64,000 nucleotides of DNA from Deroplatys truncata (lineage: Eukaryota > Arthropoda > Insecta > Mantodea > Mantidae), in contig CM060978.1 in assembly GCA_030765065.1 (NCBI GenBank), forward strand, positions 109,301,192 through 109,365,191, read 5' to 3'. Numbering within the stretch: position 1 is the first letter of the stretch; each line of letters begins with the position of its first letter. The notes under the pieces are model-generated. The model was not told where the DNA came from. It saw nothing but the letters and a program-made list of their open reading frames with translations, and did no database searches. Shown in pieces: positions 47,332 through 59,334 of the stretch. Position numbers and translations under genes: made by a program.

Positions 47332-48440
47332 GAAAACTCTGTTGTGCTCCACTCACATGACCTTCTCTACTTTTTACAAACTGTTTTTACAAATGCTTAT
47401 TCTCCATCTACTTCATGTTAATCGAGATAAACATTTGCAGAAAGTACCTTATTATTAATTTTCTTGTAAGTGCAAGGGGAATTGGTAGGCTTTAAGCGAT
47501 AGTCAAATGTTTTAAGAACTGGTTGCTATGTGGAGCATTCCATTCACTTTGCATGTCCGGGACATAAACAAAAATCTGATGTGTCACGCTCACATGACTT
47601 TCTCTACTCTTGTATACAAACTATTTTTACAAACGCTTATTCTCCATATGCTTCATGTTAATCGAGATATCGAGATGTTAATCTTATTGCTAATTTTCTG
47701 TAGATGCAAGGGGAATTGGTAGGCTTTAAGCGATAGTCAAATATGTTAAGAGCTTGTTGCTATGTCGAGTATTCCATTCTCTTTGCATTACCAGGACAAA
47801 AACAATGAATAACGAATTGCCATTTGAGAAAAAGTATAAATATTGGAAAATTTAAGGGAATAACAAGCAATATCTCGAAAATAGTTCACTCAACAAAAAA
47901 TGTATATGACATAAATTGTGTATTTTAACGCGATCTACATTTTTTCTGTAGTAAAACTTTGTCTATCTCTTATGGTTTATCAGTTATGCAAAAGTCGTTC
48001 ACAATGAAGAATACTTTTGGAGACATTCCCAGAAAATTCAAGATATAAATTTTATTTGTCTTGAAGCTCTCTTATATATATGATATTTTAATCAAAATCG
48101 TTTGAGTCACTTTTGAGAAAATTAAAATTTTCGAAAAATGTTCCATGTAAAGGGTAATCTGGGGTGGGGGGATTTTCTTGAAAACCTTCGTGTCGCATCT
48201 CTGGAAGATACTAAACCTAAATACCAAGTTTGGTGTTTATCCGACTGTTCGTTTCTGAGTTATGCTTTTCACTGACAGACATACAAACAGACACACACAC
48301 ACGGACATGTTTCCAAAAATGCTTTTTTTGGATTCAGGAGGCCTTAAAACATATATTTCCGGTGAAATCTCGGTATCGAATTTTTGGATGTGGAATACAA
48401 TACTTCCTCTACTTACCATACGTAGTAGAGAAAGTAAAAA
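47332..48440 (-). mobile_element. Full repeat H copy plus an extra 3' module
   Basis: The full copy is 47571-48440 (870 bp). Its 5' inverted repeat is at the right (cgtagtagagaaagtaaaaa) and its 3' hairpin end at the left (atctgatgtgtcacgctcac; the stem ATGTG/CACAT is kept although the loop changed). To the left, 47332-47570 is a second copy of the 3' module in the same orientation. The same junction position is seen at 3420, 41437 and 45630. Confidence 0.88.
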
Positions 48441-48668
48441 CGCTTCCATATAGGCATATGATTCTGCTATGTAGCTTAAATTATGCAACGTAATTTTTGT
48501 TCATTTCTTTGTTAAATACTACCTAGCTTACCCAGAAGTTTAACCACTCGGCCACAGCGCCGCCGTGTGTTACATTTAACATAGATAAGTATTGGGATCA
48601 CTTCCATTAAAATACGAAAATATATAAACTTGACGATGTAATTTAAATTCTTATTATTCAATTAGCCC

Positions 48669-48905
48669 AACATTGGGTGGCCGAGTTGGTTAAGGCACAG
48701 ATTCGCGAACGGGAGGTCCAGTGTTCAATTCGCGCCAGGACGTTCCTTGAGTTATTTTTCCATCCAGTTTTTCCTCAGTTTTTGCCGGGGAAGTACCCTA
48801 AACTTAGGCCTGAAACTTTTTCAATTATCCTATTTATGATCATCTGTTCTCCCGCCTGTGATGCCGTATTTAGTAAGAATTGCATTAAACACACAAGTCA
48901 GGTCA
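48669..48905 (+). mobile_element. SINE family gamma copy
   Basis: The head 'gggtggccgagttggttaag' looks like the 5' part of a class II tRNA (Leu/Ser type). A B-box-like 'gtgttcaattc' lies about 40 bases on. The body includes 'tttttcctcagtttttgccg' and 'gtgatgccgtatttag'. It matches the minus-strand copy at 28586. Confidence 0.8.
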
Positions 48906-49170
48906 AATAAAACATATAGACGTTTTCTTTCGTTTCGTTTTTGTTATTGTATTCTTGTGGATGGCGAGAAGAAAATTATCGATGAAGATTAACTGCTTTT
49001 TCTTATCGATAACCTTGTGACAGACTATGTATATTGCCTATAAATTCTTACCACTTGGGGATGAGAACCTCCTCCACTCGGTCCCAATGTTCTGTACATC
49101 TAAGTTACGATGCACCACTGGCATAAAAGGACATCCTTAGTTTACGAAGTAACTGCTTTGATTTAAGCAC

Positions 49171-49593
49171 AGTGTGTCGTCCTCCGTAGTCCGGGTACCA
49201 TGCTAGCCTCTAGTACCCGAGGTCGCGTGTTCATACCCGGCGGAGGGCGATGAATGTTTTCGGGAGTAAAAGGTCCTTAGCATGGCTTCCTTCGAAAGCG
49301 AAGTAAAGCTGGTGGTGCCGTGTCGTAGATTTACGGCACATAAAAGAACCTGAAGCCTGATAAAGACGCCTCTGAGCAAAATTTCCGATCTTTCATTGAT
49401 AAACCAAAAATAAGAATAAATAAGAAAAGAAATGCTCTTTTACCCAAATTATTGTTTGAAAGTACTTTATATTCTAGAGAAGTAAATCAATAATGACAAT
49501 ACATATTAATCATCCCTACCATTTAGTTAACGTCCAAGATAGAATGAGACGCTAAAGAAAGAGCGTCCATAAGTAAAACTCATTTAATTTAAT
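49171..49593 (+). mobile_element. SINE family alpha, split by ~130 bases
   Basis: The head and body (49171 to about 49397, ending gatctttca) and the 3' part (about 49532-49593, 'acgtccaagatagaatgag' to 'aactcatttaattt') are contiguous in other copies. The 134 bases between them are unrelated AT-rich sequence. Confidence 0.8.
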
Positions 49594-50617
49594 TTCTAAA
49601 CGCAGTGCACTGGTGCTGGTAAAAGCCTTTAGCAGTTAAATATGCTTTACAGTAAGCGGTTGGGATACATCCCTGAAGATCCTTTAGGATGGATTCAAAA
49701 CTGCACATGAACCATGTGGTAATATGACAATGGGTATAGTTTAAAGCCATAGATGGCATTCTGAGATGTTCTACAGCTACCGTAAATAAACAGGGAAGCA
49801 ATATAACTTCTTGCTAAGGATGTTTCGTAAATATTTAACACCCTCACATTAATGCGTTTATATGCGTTCGTCCACTTAAAGGATGGGATTCTGAGCAGTT
49901 TCGATCTCTTCCTTCTAGTTTGAACAACTTTTCTTTCTGAAGTTGCACCATATTAGGTAAATAATCGATAATTCCGCATTATATTTAGGTATTCCTTACA
50001 TGTTCCTCTGTAGTCGGTGTTTTTCGGGTTTTTACAGCATATATATATTTAACTCTTGGTGCATGGTTTACCTTTCTTGTGCACCCGTTAACAGATTTCC
50101 GTAATCTCATCTTGGCTGTTTGTAGAATTTTTACTTCTTTTGCTCACGTCCTTTATAGGCTAAATGTACGAGCCCCTGACTACCAATCAACGCTGTGAAA
50201 ACTGGACATCAATAGCACTTTCCATTTCCGAAATATTTGCGATGCACTCTGTATAACTGTATATATGTATACGTATACCTGATGTATGTGTCGTTTTATT
50301 GCGTTGCTTTAACTTCTTGATCATAACGCGACAATTGCTGTAAGTTCATTCATTCACTTGACTCAGTATATGCCAGACAGTCTTAGTTGTTTACGTCGCC
50401 TTCCTGTATCTGTACCATCCATTTTGTTCCTATTGCACTTTGATCGAATGTGGATTTTGGGTTCCTGGCACTGCTGCTGGTTATTTTTTGTGTGTATACT
50501 TATTCACTGTAATGTTGAACAAATAGCCTTAGTAGCATAGTCGCCTATTTCTATTTATTTTTTTCTGTAAGTGAAACTTTGTGTCGTGATATTGAATATC
50601 CAAATTGGTATTTACGT
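49594..50617. other. No gene recognised
   Basis: AT-rich unique sequence. Confidence 0.5.
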
Positions 50618-50742
50618 CGAAGCTTAGGGAAACCACGGAAAAACTCCAGTCAGATAGACCAGTACATGGGATTTGTATCGCGACCTTCCCCAATGGCGTC
50701 GCAGACGCTACCGTCTGAGCCACCTCGCTTGGTATGTGTGAA
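50618..50742 (-). mobile_element. SINE family beta copy, short
   Basis: On the minus strand the head is 'ccaagcgaggtggctcagac' (A box) with a B box in 'gatacaaatccc'. The body contains 'gtggtttccctaagc'. A decayed repeat H 3' end (gagaaagtcttgtgagttttt) follows at 50756. Confidence 0.75.
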
Positions 50743-50799
50743 TTTATCATGTGCAGAGAAAGTCTTGTGAGTTTTTACATAAGATTTTTCTTTCATTAC

Positions 50800-51954
50800 G
50801 TTTCTTCTATCATATGAGATATACTGCATACTATATTTTGTTCTTCTTCTGGTTCTACTACTTGTGCCAGAAGAAGAAACATGGTCATATTGACGACACT
50901 CACCCAAGAGAAGGAATATCCTGTACACAAACTTAACCCACAGAGGACTGAGAGCCCTCCTAGGGATATTAATATCACTCAAAAACTACAATATTGTCTC
51001 GCTTACGAACAAGCCTTAAAGTTTTTAAGAAATAATATAGTGACATATTTAGTTTTCCTAATTAACATTTTAATTACCGTGATGTGTATAACAAACATAT
51101 TGCTATGCAGATGTGCCTTGTTTTGGAGAAGCCATGTCACATCCAAGTGAAATTCGCTAAGCCACTCTGGCGTTCAGGTAATTATCGATCATCAGGTGGA
51201 ATCCGTAAATTGGTTCTCAGCACGATACAGCTGTTCCGATGTTTCTTGCTCCTACTGCTGCTTCACCTTCCTGTTCCCTAGAGCAATTAATTTCCGTTCT
51301 GTCCGGCAACTATTATCCAAAGATAGGAGATTCCAAACATCACAACTTCAGGCGCATTTGTTCACTGAACTCGAATATCAAAGCTGTTTACAGCAATTAG
51401 CACAAGAGCAAGAGCTTCTGATCTGCCCTGGACTTGTGCAAATATCTCACAGGTTCTAAATATAGATATGTAGTTTTAGTGAAATCGCCGCCGTTATTTC
51501 TTTGTTTCTTCCTTTCCCTTTTTAGATTAATCAATCATCTTTGTGTAGGTTTTAACAAAGCGAACTTCAGCTTATAGGGAAGTCTTTTTCCACTAACTTT
51601 GTCAGTTTTTTCTGTAGCACTTCAAACTAATGTACTGCCACGGTCAAAGATGGAACTCCTAACTTAAGCAGAGGAACAGAAATTGTAATAGCAATATTGT
51701 TGTATCTTTCATAGTTTCGAAGATTTTAATAATCTTGTGCAACGTTTGCAATGTACATATATCATGTGTCTGGAAGGTTTAAACAGAGCAATTCACCCTT
51801 AAACGAAATTACACCAAGGCCACGAATTACCTGTATACAAGGGGAAAGTTTTTTTGCCTTCAAGTTTGCATTAAGTAAGCTCGGTTCTGTCTAGGGTTTT
51901 GTTTTTCCGGCAGTGTTAGTTGTGCGTCAACAGTGATACACAGCATTAGGGATA
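50800..51954. other. No gene recognised
   Basis: Several open frames of 60-90 codons occur, none with a recognisable motif. The leader of the transposase remnant at 51955 may reach back to about 51780. Confidence 0.45.
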
Positions 51955-52960
51955 AGTTTGTTGATGAAGAGATGGCCGATATATAAGTACCTCGTGTATG
52001 GATTCACTGAATGCAATGGGAGAGCGGCACAACGATGCTATGCCGAGCTGATCCCGCACCGACGGCAACCACATCACAGTACTTTTGCATTTGTACATAG
52101 ACCCTACGAGAAACCGGATTCATCCGTGTTAGAATGGAATAAATTAGCTGTGCGAGGTATGCCAGAACACCCGATCGGGAAGTGGATATGTTACCCGCGA
52201 TTGGTGACAATCTTCCCGCTAGTAGTCGGGACGTTGCACGAGTTCTAAACACAAACCACTCAACAGTTTTGAGAGTCGGATATGAACAATAATTGCATCC
52301 ATAACATCCACAGAAGGTGCAGTCATTGCAGCAGCGGACTTTCTATTTCGAGTGGAGTTTGCAAATTTAATCTTGCAGCAATGTGCAGAAAACTACAATT
52401 TTCCTAATTTAGTGGCATTTACAGAGGAGGCCAAGTTTACAGGAGAGGGCATGTTCATCAGTACAAATAACCACGTATGGGATTACGAAAATCCACACGC
52501 ACTGGTGTGTCGATCCTATCAAGCATTTTGCTTTGAATGTATTGAATGCTGGTATTGTTAACTATTTTGTGATTGCCTTAGTACTTCCTGATACTCTGAA
52601 CAGAGTTTTGTACAAAATGTTCCTTCAGAATGTCCTCCCATAGTTCCTAGAAGATGTGCCGCTGCGATATCGTCAGCTTATGTGGTTTCAACATGACGGG
52701 GCGCCGGCACACTGTGCACTCGATGTTAGGAACCACATTGATGCACAGTTTGGAAGACAATGGATTGGTCGCGGTGATTCTATTCCATGGCCAACTCTGT
52801 CACCAGGCATGACACCAATGGACTTCTTTTTCTGGGGTCATGTGAAGAGCCAAATTTACGGTCGATACTCGCATGAACGCGGCCGATTACCGTGGCTGCT
52901 GAGTACAACAAACTGCTGCAATGCTTGAGCGTGTAAGACAGTCGATCTTGGTGGTCGACA
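51955..52960 (+). pseudogene. Tc1/mariner-type transposase with DUF4817-like N-terminus
   Basis: The N-terminal segment reads KYLVYGFTECNGRAAQRCYA, then PHRRQPHHSTFAFVHR. This is the helix-turn-helix pattern of the DUF4817-type domain (YG...N...A...Y...P.RR.P...TF). Frames then break. The catalytic core follows: FTEEAKFTGEGMF with a HVWDYENPHA block, QLMWFQHDGAPAHCALDVRN, WIGRGDSIPWPTLSP, and MTPMDFFFWGHVKSQIY. D2 (QHDGAPAH) and D3 (PMDFF) are present, but the first acidic residue is E where FTDEA or FSDEA is usual. Stops and shifts separate the blocks. I could not find terminal repeats. It belongs to the same broad family as 55164-56224. Confidence 0.82.
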
Positions 52961-53059
52961 GTTTTAACAATACCTGTAATGGAACAGTTCTGCATTTGCT
53001 ACGCACTGTACTGTACATTGACAGATAAGATTGAACATAACTGTGGTAAAAGGATACGT

Positions 53060-54993
53060 GTTTCGTGTGCGGGATGTTGCATTACTGTGTGTGGTGTGTT
53101 GTGCGTTTTGTTATTGCATATTATATAGACTTCTTCATTGTTGTGAAGGTATTTTCACAGAAACAAGGGGGTTTGGGTAACAAACCGAATAAATTCTAAT
53201 TTCATTATTACTCTGTAACGATCAGCTGGAGACCATGGGTCCTTTATACTAAAATACTCGGAAGGTATCCCTAAACAACCTCTGAAAGTTTGTCGGTGGA
53301 GTTCTGGTTCACTCTGCACATTTAAAATATTTTTGTAGAAATAACCTTTATGGAATACAATAACGATCGGATTATTATCTGATATACTATCTTACGGGAG
53401 CGGAAAAAGAAACAAGAGTACTGTCTACAGAGATCAATAAAGAGGTTATACATTGTCATTCACTCTATCGATTACGTAACTTCGAAAGAGAAAAACAACA
53501 GAAGTGATAATCATGCAATTATTACTGTGCTTTGGATGAGTAAATGTAAATGATTTAATGGTATCTGTTTAAGCGGAAACTTATTTATAAAGTGAATATA
53601 TTCGCCAAAACAAACTAAGACTTTAAAATATCAAATTATATAACCAATGAATTACTAAATTATATTGATGGTTTGTATTTACTGCCATTAATTAATTAAC
53701 TTCTCTATACTTTTACTAAAAATTATATAATTAACACAATATGACCTGCTTAATATTAATATTAAATTGAAATGACAATGGTTTAATTAAAATAAACATT
53801 GATCTTGTAAATCAGTTGACGTTGATTCTCGTCGGATCATCAAATAAATAAATATTGGGTCTATGCGATATAGGAATGATGACAAAAACATCTATTATAA
53901 TATTAAAAGACCTTAGACAAATTTAATAAGATCTTAATATAAAAATTAAGAATATAAAATACAAAATTCTGTGTAACTGTGGTTGAGTTAATATTGACCT
54001 ACAGCTCGGCAATGCGAGTTCTTACACACATGACTAGTGTCTATAGCAGAAGGAAAACTGTCTAGACACTTTATTGACATTGAATCGAAGTTTATGATAG
54101 AAGAAATTTTAAATTTCAGTTTGATGCTACGGTGTCTCGTTATCAGACAATTCTTCTCGGCGCTGCAACATAATGTAGCACTTGTCATAATCACTGAGAA
54201 AGGTAGAACAAGCAGGAAAGTGGTACTAAGGAGGAAAGACTAGTGGAGGAAGCTGAGCGGGTCAGAAACTGCCCGGTTGTTGTACCCTTGCCTCACACAG
54301 TTGTTCTGACTTCGCCAGTCAACAAGGAGATACACCATAGCTGGGCTATATCACGTCGATGACGATGGTTAATGATGGTGGTCATGATGTTGAGAAATCT
54401 GGTAAATGTGTACTTATATATAAGGTGTATGTATCTTTGAAAATGTAGAATATAGTTTGTGAACGCACTACTCAAGACAATTTTTGTAAATAACGTAAAT
54501 GAAATGTTTTAAGCTGTGTGTTCAGAGATCCACACACACTGTTAAAACTAGTATTAGGCATTTTAATTTAATATTATTGAACATGTTTGTCGATATTTAT
54601 ACTCCTCTATATACAGGTACCAATTGCTGTGAAATTCCGTACATTATGATGCTTATCCTCATTATCTTAACCCAAGAAGAAATAGCGATATGGAGCTTGA
54701 AGTAGATCTCGAAATATCTCACTATTTCCTGAATAAAAATGCAATTAATACTTAAACGGTGCTTAGTTTCTAAGTCTTGTAAAATTATTCACGATTCCTG
54801 CGAAATGCTTCTAGGAAGGGAGAAGTAAAGAAAAATAATGGTCAATATTCTAGACAAAAACTTAACTTTATTAGATGCGTTGTAATAAAAGTAAATGGAC
54901 AGCTTTTATTCTAAGGCAACGAATTAGATTATATCTAAATATGTAATTTTCTGTACATCAATCTTATACTCCATACAAATTACCTTCCAGTTA
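53060..54993. other. No gene recognised
   Basis: AT-rich unique sequence; short open frames lack motifs. Confidence 0.5.
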
Positions 54994-54995
54994 TA

Positions 54996-56605
54996 CAGAA
55001 TGCAACAAAAATGTACGGCACAAATTGCAAGACATATCCCTCACGTTATATGAACGTGGGTCTGGAAACGCTGTTACCATGTTACAACTCATTTTCTCCA
55101 ACTCATTAATAATGGGAAAAACACAAGAATAGAACGTACCAGCATACCACATGCAACTCTTTCTCACAGGAGATGTTCAATATGCCCTCCGTGAGCATTG
55201 ATACATGCATCAACCCGCCGTCGTAGTGAATCCCGGATGCGCTGATGTATCCCTGGAGTATTACGTATGGTTTCGTAGCCTTCCACAATACGGACACCGA
55301 GACTCTGAACATCTGGTACTAGGTTTCGATACACAAGAGCTTTCAAATGCCTCCACAAATAAAAGTCCAGTGGGTTTAGGTTCGGGGAGCGTGGAGGCCA
55401 GGCAATTGGTCCACCTCTACCTATCTATCTGTCAACGAATCTGTTATTTAGAAGCCGACAGACATTAACACTAAAATGAGGAGGTGCTCCATCGTGCATG
55501 AAGTACATGTTTTGTCGCATAGCTAAAGGCACTTCTGCTAACAGATCAGGACATTCTCTACGAAATTATGGTAACTTTGTCCGTTGTGCCTGGATGGAAG
55601 AACGTGAGGCCCTACCAAATAGTCATCAACAATGTCAGCCCAAACAATGACAGAAAATCTTTGTTGATGACTTGCTTCTACAGTTGCGTGACGATTGACT
55701 TCAGTCCATACATGCTAATTGTGATAATTTATAATCTGATCTCGTTGAAACGACTGTAAACAGCACTGTTGCACTAAAATTAGAGTTGACACTTTGTTGC
55801 ATAAACCATTTGCAGAAGCGTACCCTTGCATGAAAATCAGCTGCTGATAGTGCCTGAACATGCTGTAAATGGTATGGATACAGCCGACCTCGTGTAAGAC
55901 TCGTCAGACAGTCAAGTGGTCAACATTCATTGTTGCACCTACTTGTCTTGAACTGACTCTAGGGTTGCCATCAACTGTCTGAAGAATTGCCGCCTCCCGT
56001 TGCGATGTTCTCTTCCTTCTAGGCCTGCCCCGGTCGCGAGTATCAGGCTGAAATGCCCCATGTTCCCTAAGACGACGATCAATGGCTTCAAACGTTTTCC
56101 TGTCGGGGCACCTTCGTCCTGGAAATCTCTCCCGGTACAAACGTTGAGCGCAAGCGCCACTGTCGTCTGCTAAACCATACATCAAATGGGCATTTGCCAT
56201 CTCTGGATTTGTGTACACTGCCATTGCACGAGCCAAGTCTGTGATCAACTCTACTAGTACGTAGTAACCTGTGTGCTTGCCAAGGTCGTATTGCTCACTG
56301 GAACAGTTGATATTACCTGTAAACAAGCAATGACGTAAGTCGCATGGCAACAGGGACATGTAAAACAAAACACTGGCGGTGCACCTAGGACAACGACAAC
56401 GTAACCAGATGTAACCAAGAGTGCATGTTCCCCATGATTCTAACATTCTGTTGGTGTGTGTTTCCCATGATTAATGAGTTGGAGAAAATGAGTTGTAACA
56501 TGGAAACAAAACGTTTCCAGACCCATGTTCATATAACATAATTTATTCGTCTACGTGTGAGGAATGTGTCCTGCAATCTGTGCCGTACATTTTTGTTACA
56601 TTCTG
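54996..56605 (-). mobile_element. DNA transposon with ~140-base inverted repeats
   Basis: The left end CAGAATGCAACAAAAATG mirrors the right end CATTTTTGTTACATTCTG. TA flanks it on both sides (54994-54995, 56606-56607). Inverted similarity extends about 140 bases, to 'caactcattaat.atgggaa'. The right repeat carries about 30 bases that the left lacks (around 'cgtctacgtgtgagg'). The element is 1610 bp and encodes the transposase remnant at 55164-56224. Confidence 0.92.
55164..56224 (-). pseudogene. Tc1/mariner-type transposase with DUF4817-like N-terminus
   Basis: Start at 56222-56224 (MAVYTNPEMANAHLMYG). The N-terminal HTH reads CAQRLYRERFPGRRCPDRKT, then FEAIDRRLREHGAF, then a basic GRPRRKR linker and SSRQVGATMNVDHLTV. 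A TGA then replaces an expected tryptophan, and a frameshift follows RVLHEV; the reading goes on as YPYHLQHVQALSAADFHARV. The core is badly broken between 55400 and 55800. The C-terminus is readable as HLKALVYRNLVPDVQSLGVR and RIRDSLRRRVDACINAHGGH. The protein would have cut and joined at TA sites, but this copy is dead. Confidence 0.88.
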
Positions 56606-56607
56606 TA

Positions 56608-57073
56608 TATTAAACCAAGTCAAACTTCAATTTTAAGCAAATTGATAAATAATCCTTTGTTTCTATAAAATAAAATCAACATAAGCGGAAAATTTGTAAT
56701 ATGTATTATAATTACTGCAGATATATACCGAAAACATGCTGTTTTCATGAACTACCTAGCTTTAGCCATACAACTATCTACAGAAGGACTTAATCAGTTT
56801 AAGAAACTGCGTTGGAGATGTGCTGCAGGATGTATGTAAGCTTTGAAATGCTGTAAGGGGGTTGTGTCAAACGTCGAAGAAAATCTTGGTTTTTAACCTT
56901 CGAAAATATTAGCGTTAAACTGTTTACAAAATTATTTTCGTGAGAAATTAAAAGAATGGGGAGAAATGAAGGAATCTGAAACAACTTAAAGTATGCAAAT
57001 AATTTCATATTGTTATAATTAATTATGTTTCAATATTTTCTCTCAACACGGATGTGTTTCTCTCTGTTACAGA
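56608..57073. other. No gene recognised
   Basis: AT-rich unique sequence. Confidence 0.5.
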
Positions 57074-57300
57074 AGATATCCTCAGACCTTCAGGCGGGGG
57101 ATAAAGCCACACTCTTACCGGACGGATCAGAAGAGGAGTGAAGTGGGACGAGAACCGACTTCCGGACAGCACTTTCCGTGACGTCAGGATTATGTGTGCC
57201 AAGATGTCGGGTCCATGGAAGAAATGTATTTCAGCAAGCTCAGAAATCGGACTCTGCAATTACGACTGCAGAAAGAGCAGTGAACTTTCATCAAAGTGTT
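57074..57300 (+). other. Possible exon-like GC island
   Basis: A pyrimidine-rich stretch ending 'ctctctgttacag' (about 57073) looks like a splice acceptor. It is followed by about 200 bases of clearly higher GC content in an AT-rich setting. The first frame stays open for only 22 codons (KISSDLQAGDKATLL...) before TGA, so at best it would be a terminal coding exon or UTR. No known protein is recognised. Confidence 0.25.
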
Positions 57301-59279
57301 TTATTTATTAATTTCGGAGAGTTTCCGGGGTTTTAAATGTGGAATTGGAGAAAGCTTGAACAAAAAATGCAGTTTTATCTATGTTATGTGGTGAGGTAAT
57401 AATAACCAAATGTTCTTTTGTTCTTTATCGCACCTTCCTTTCGTGATCTGTATAAAACTAGATGTTGCTTTCCCTAACAGTTGAGTATCACGAGGAAATA
57501 GAGCATATTTGTGTCGGGATGCTAAAGGAAAATGGGTATTTTAGGCAATGCTCATTTTCATTATCGCATCTGGAGCTATATCATAGTCGCCGAATTTCTT
57601 CCTAGAGGAATGTTTGGGATAGTGTCTTGAACTGCGTCCAGAAACTAGGATGATGATGATGATGATGATAATGATTGAATAAAGGTACTGATACATATTA
57701 CAAGTATCAGGAGTACAATGCAGAGAGTAAATGGTTAGATGACTTGAGACTTCTTTTAAAAATGGCTTGTTATAGACCTATGTTGTAATTAAAATATGTA
57801 ATATCTTATAAATAATTTCATTGATTAAATATATCCAATAGTTTGAAAAATATTAAGAGATTCTAAATCATGTACTAACTTTTCTAAGCGTTCTTCTCAT
57901 GTTTTGTTCATCAAATCATCAGTTACGTAACCTAAAATCTTATAGTTTATTGTTTGAAGATATATCAGATTAATCACAATTCGTGCTCTTATTTGGAGGG
58001 ACAATGTTCACTCAATTCTGCTATTAAACAATGGAGACTCTACAAAGTACTGTAGCAATTACTTCACACTTGCTCTTAATTTTAATGGGAAAAAGTGTAT
58101 ATTTACATCCTGTCTGTCAAATATCCATACAAAGCAGTGCTTTTCTAAAAGTGAAGCTTAAAATACAATTATTTTATTATCTTACAAATATCCATGATCA
58201 TTTGGATAGAAATGATCTGCTTGTTTTCAGGATAGAATTTAAAGAAAGTTCTGTATATTGTTAGATTAATCAAAAAATCCCATACCCACGCTTATTTAAA
58301 GCACTAAACCCATCATAACAAACGCTGTAGCTTCAATAAACTCGTGCAGGAAAATGCTGCGTAATTAGGATTTGGAACGTGACACCTAGATGTTTGTTCG
58401 AAAACACGACTTAAGATAGCCTCAAGGATACTAAATAAGAGATTTGAAATTTAAAACACATTCTAGCATGAATTATGGGCCATTAATTCTCGTGAGTTAT
58501 GCGTGTACTTGATGAACCTAAATTATAACTACCGGTTCATTGACAGAAATAAACAAGCTCTAAAGGGATGTTAAAGTAGACCATGCTATTCATCAGAAGG
58601 TCATAGCAGGCAAAGCCGTGGACAGTGTCGTAATATGATTCGTATGCTCACAAAAACTGTGAACGGCAAAAAGATAACATGGGCCCTATTGTGTTTTTTC
58701 CAAGCGCTACAGTCATAAAATTTCACACATCTACAGTGAGTCTGAAGTTACGGTTACATATTGTTATATCAAAGGAAGTTAGAAACTTTCTTAAATAGGC
58801 TAGAGAGAACCGGAGGGGTCTTTTAAATTTGATTTATTAAGAAGAATGTAGAACAGAAACAAAAACAACGCCGAGAACTGTGTTAAATTCTACAAATCTT
58901 GGTCTTGATGTCAATTTCATATTAAGTGATTTGAAAATGGGGCTCTAAGTGCTTTCAAATGGTGTTCATTCGTAAGAGTGCGACTGAGCATGGTGGTTGA
59001 AAGCATTCTACTTGCCGCCAGGTTCGATATGTATACTCTTTAATTTCTCAAGCTTGATTACGAGAAATTCTTATCTTTGTCATAGAAGACATTAGAAATG
59101 ATGTCCTAGCTATCACACCAAGAAGAAACGTAGCATTAATGGAACGATATATTTCTCCATGTGCTTATCGAGTTTGCCCTTGGCAAGAATGCCGTTCAGC
59201 GGTATACCTGTTGAAAACAGAACTCGTTCCTTAATTGTTTCGTATTACGTGCTACACTTCTGAAAAGTGCAGGAATTGT

Positions 59280-59334
<55 letters not shown>

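Noticed and set aside
48669-48745. A functional tRNA gene (head resembling tRNA-Leu/Ser)
   Set aside because: It cannot fold a full cloverleaf, continues into a SINE body, and has a related copy at 28586.
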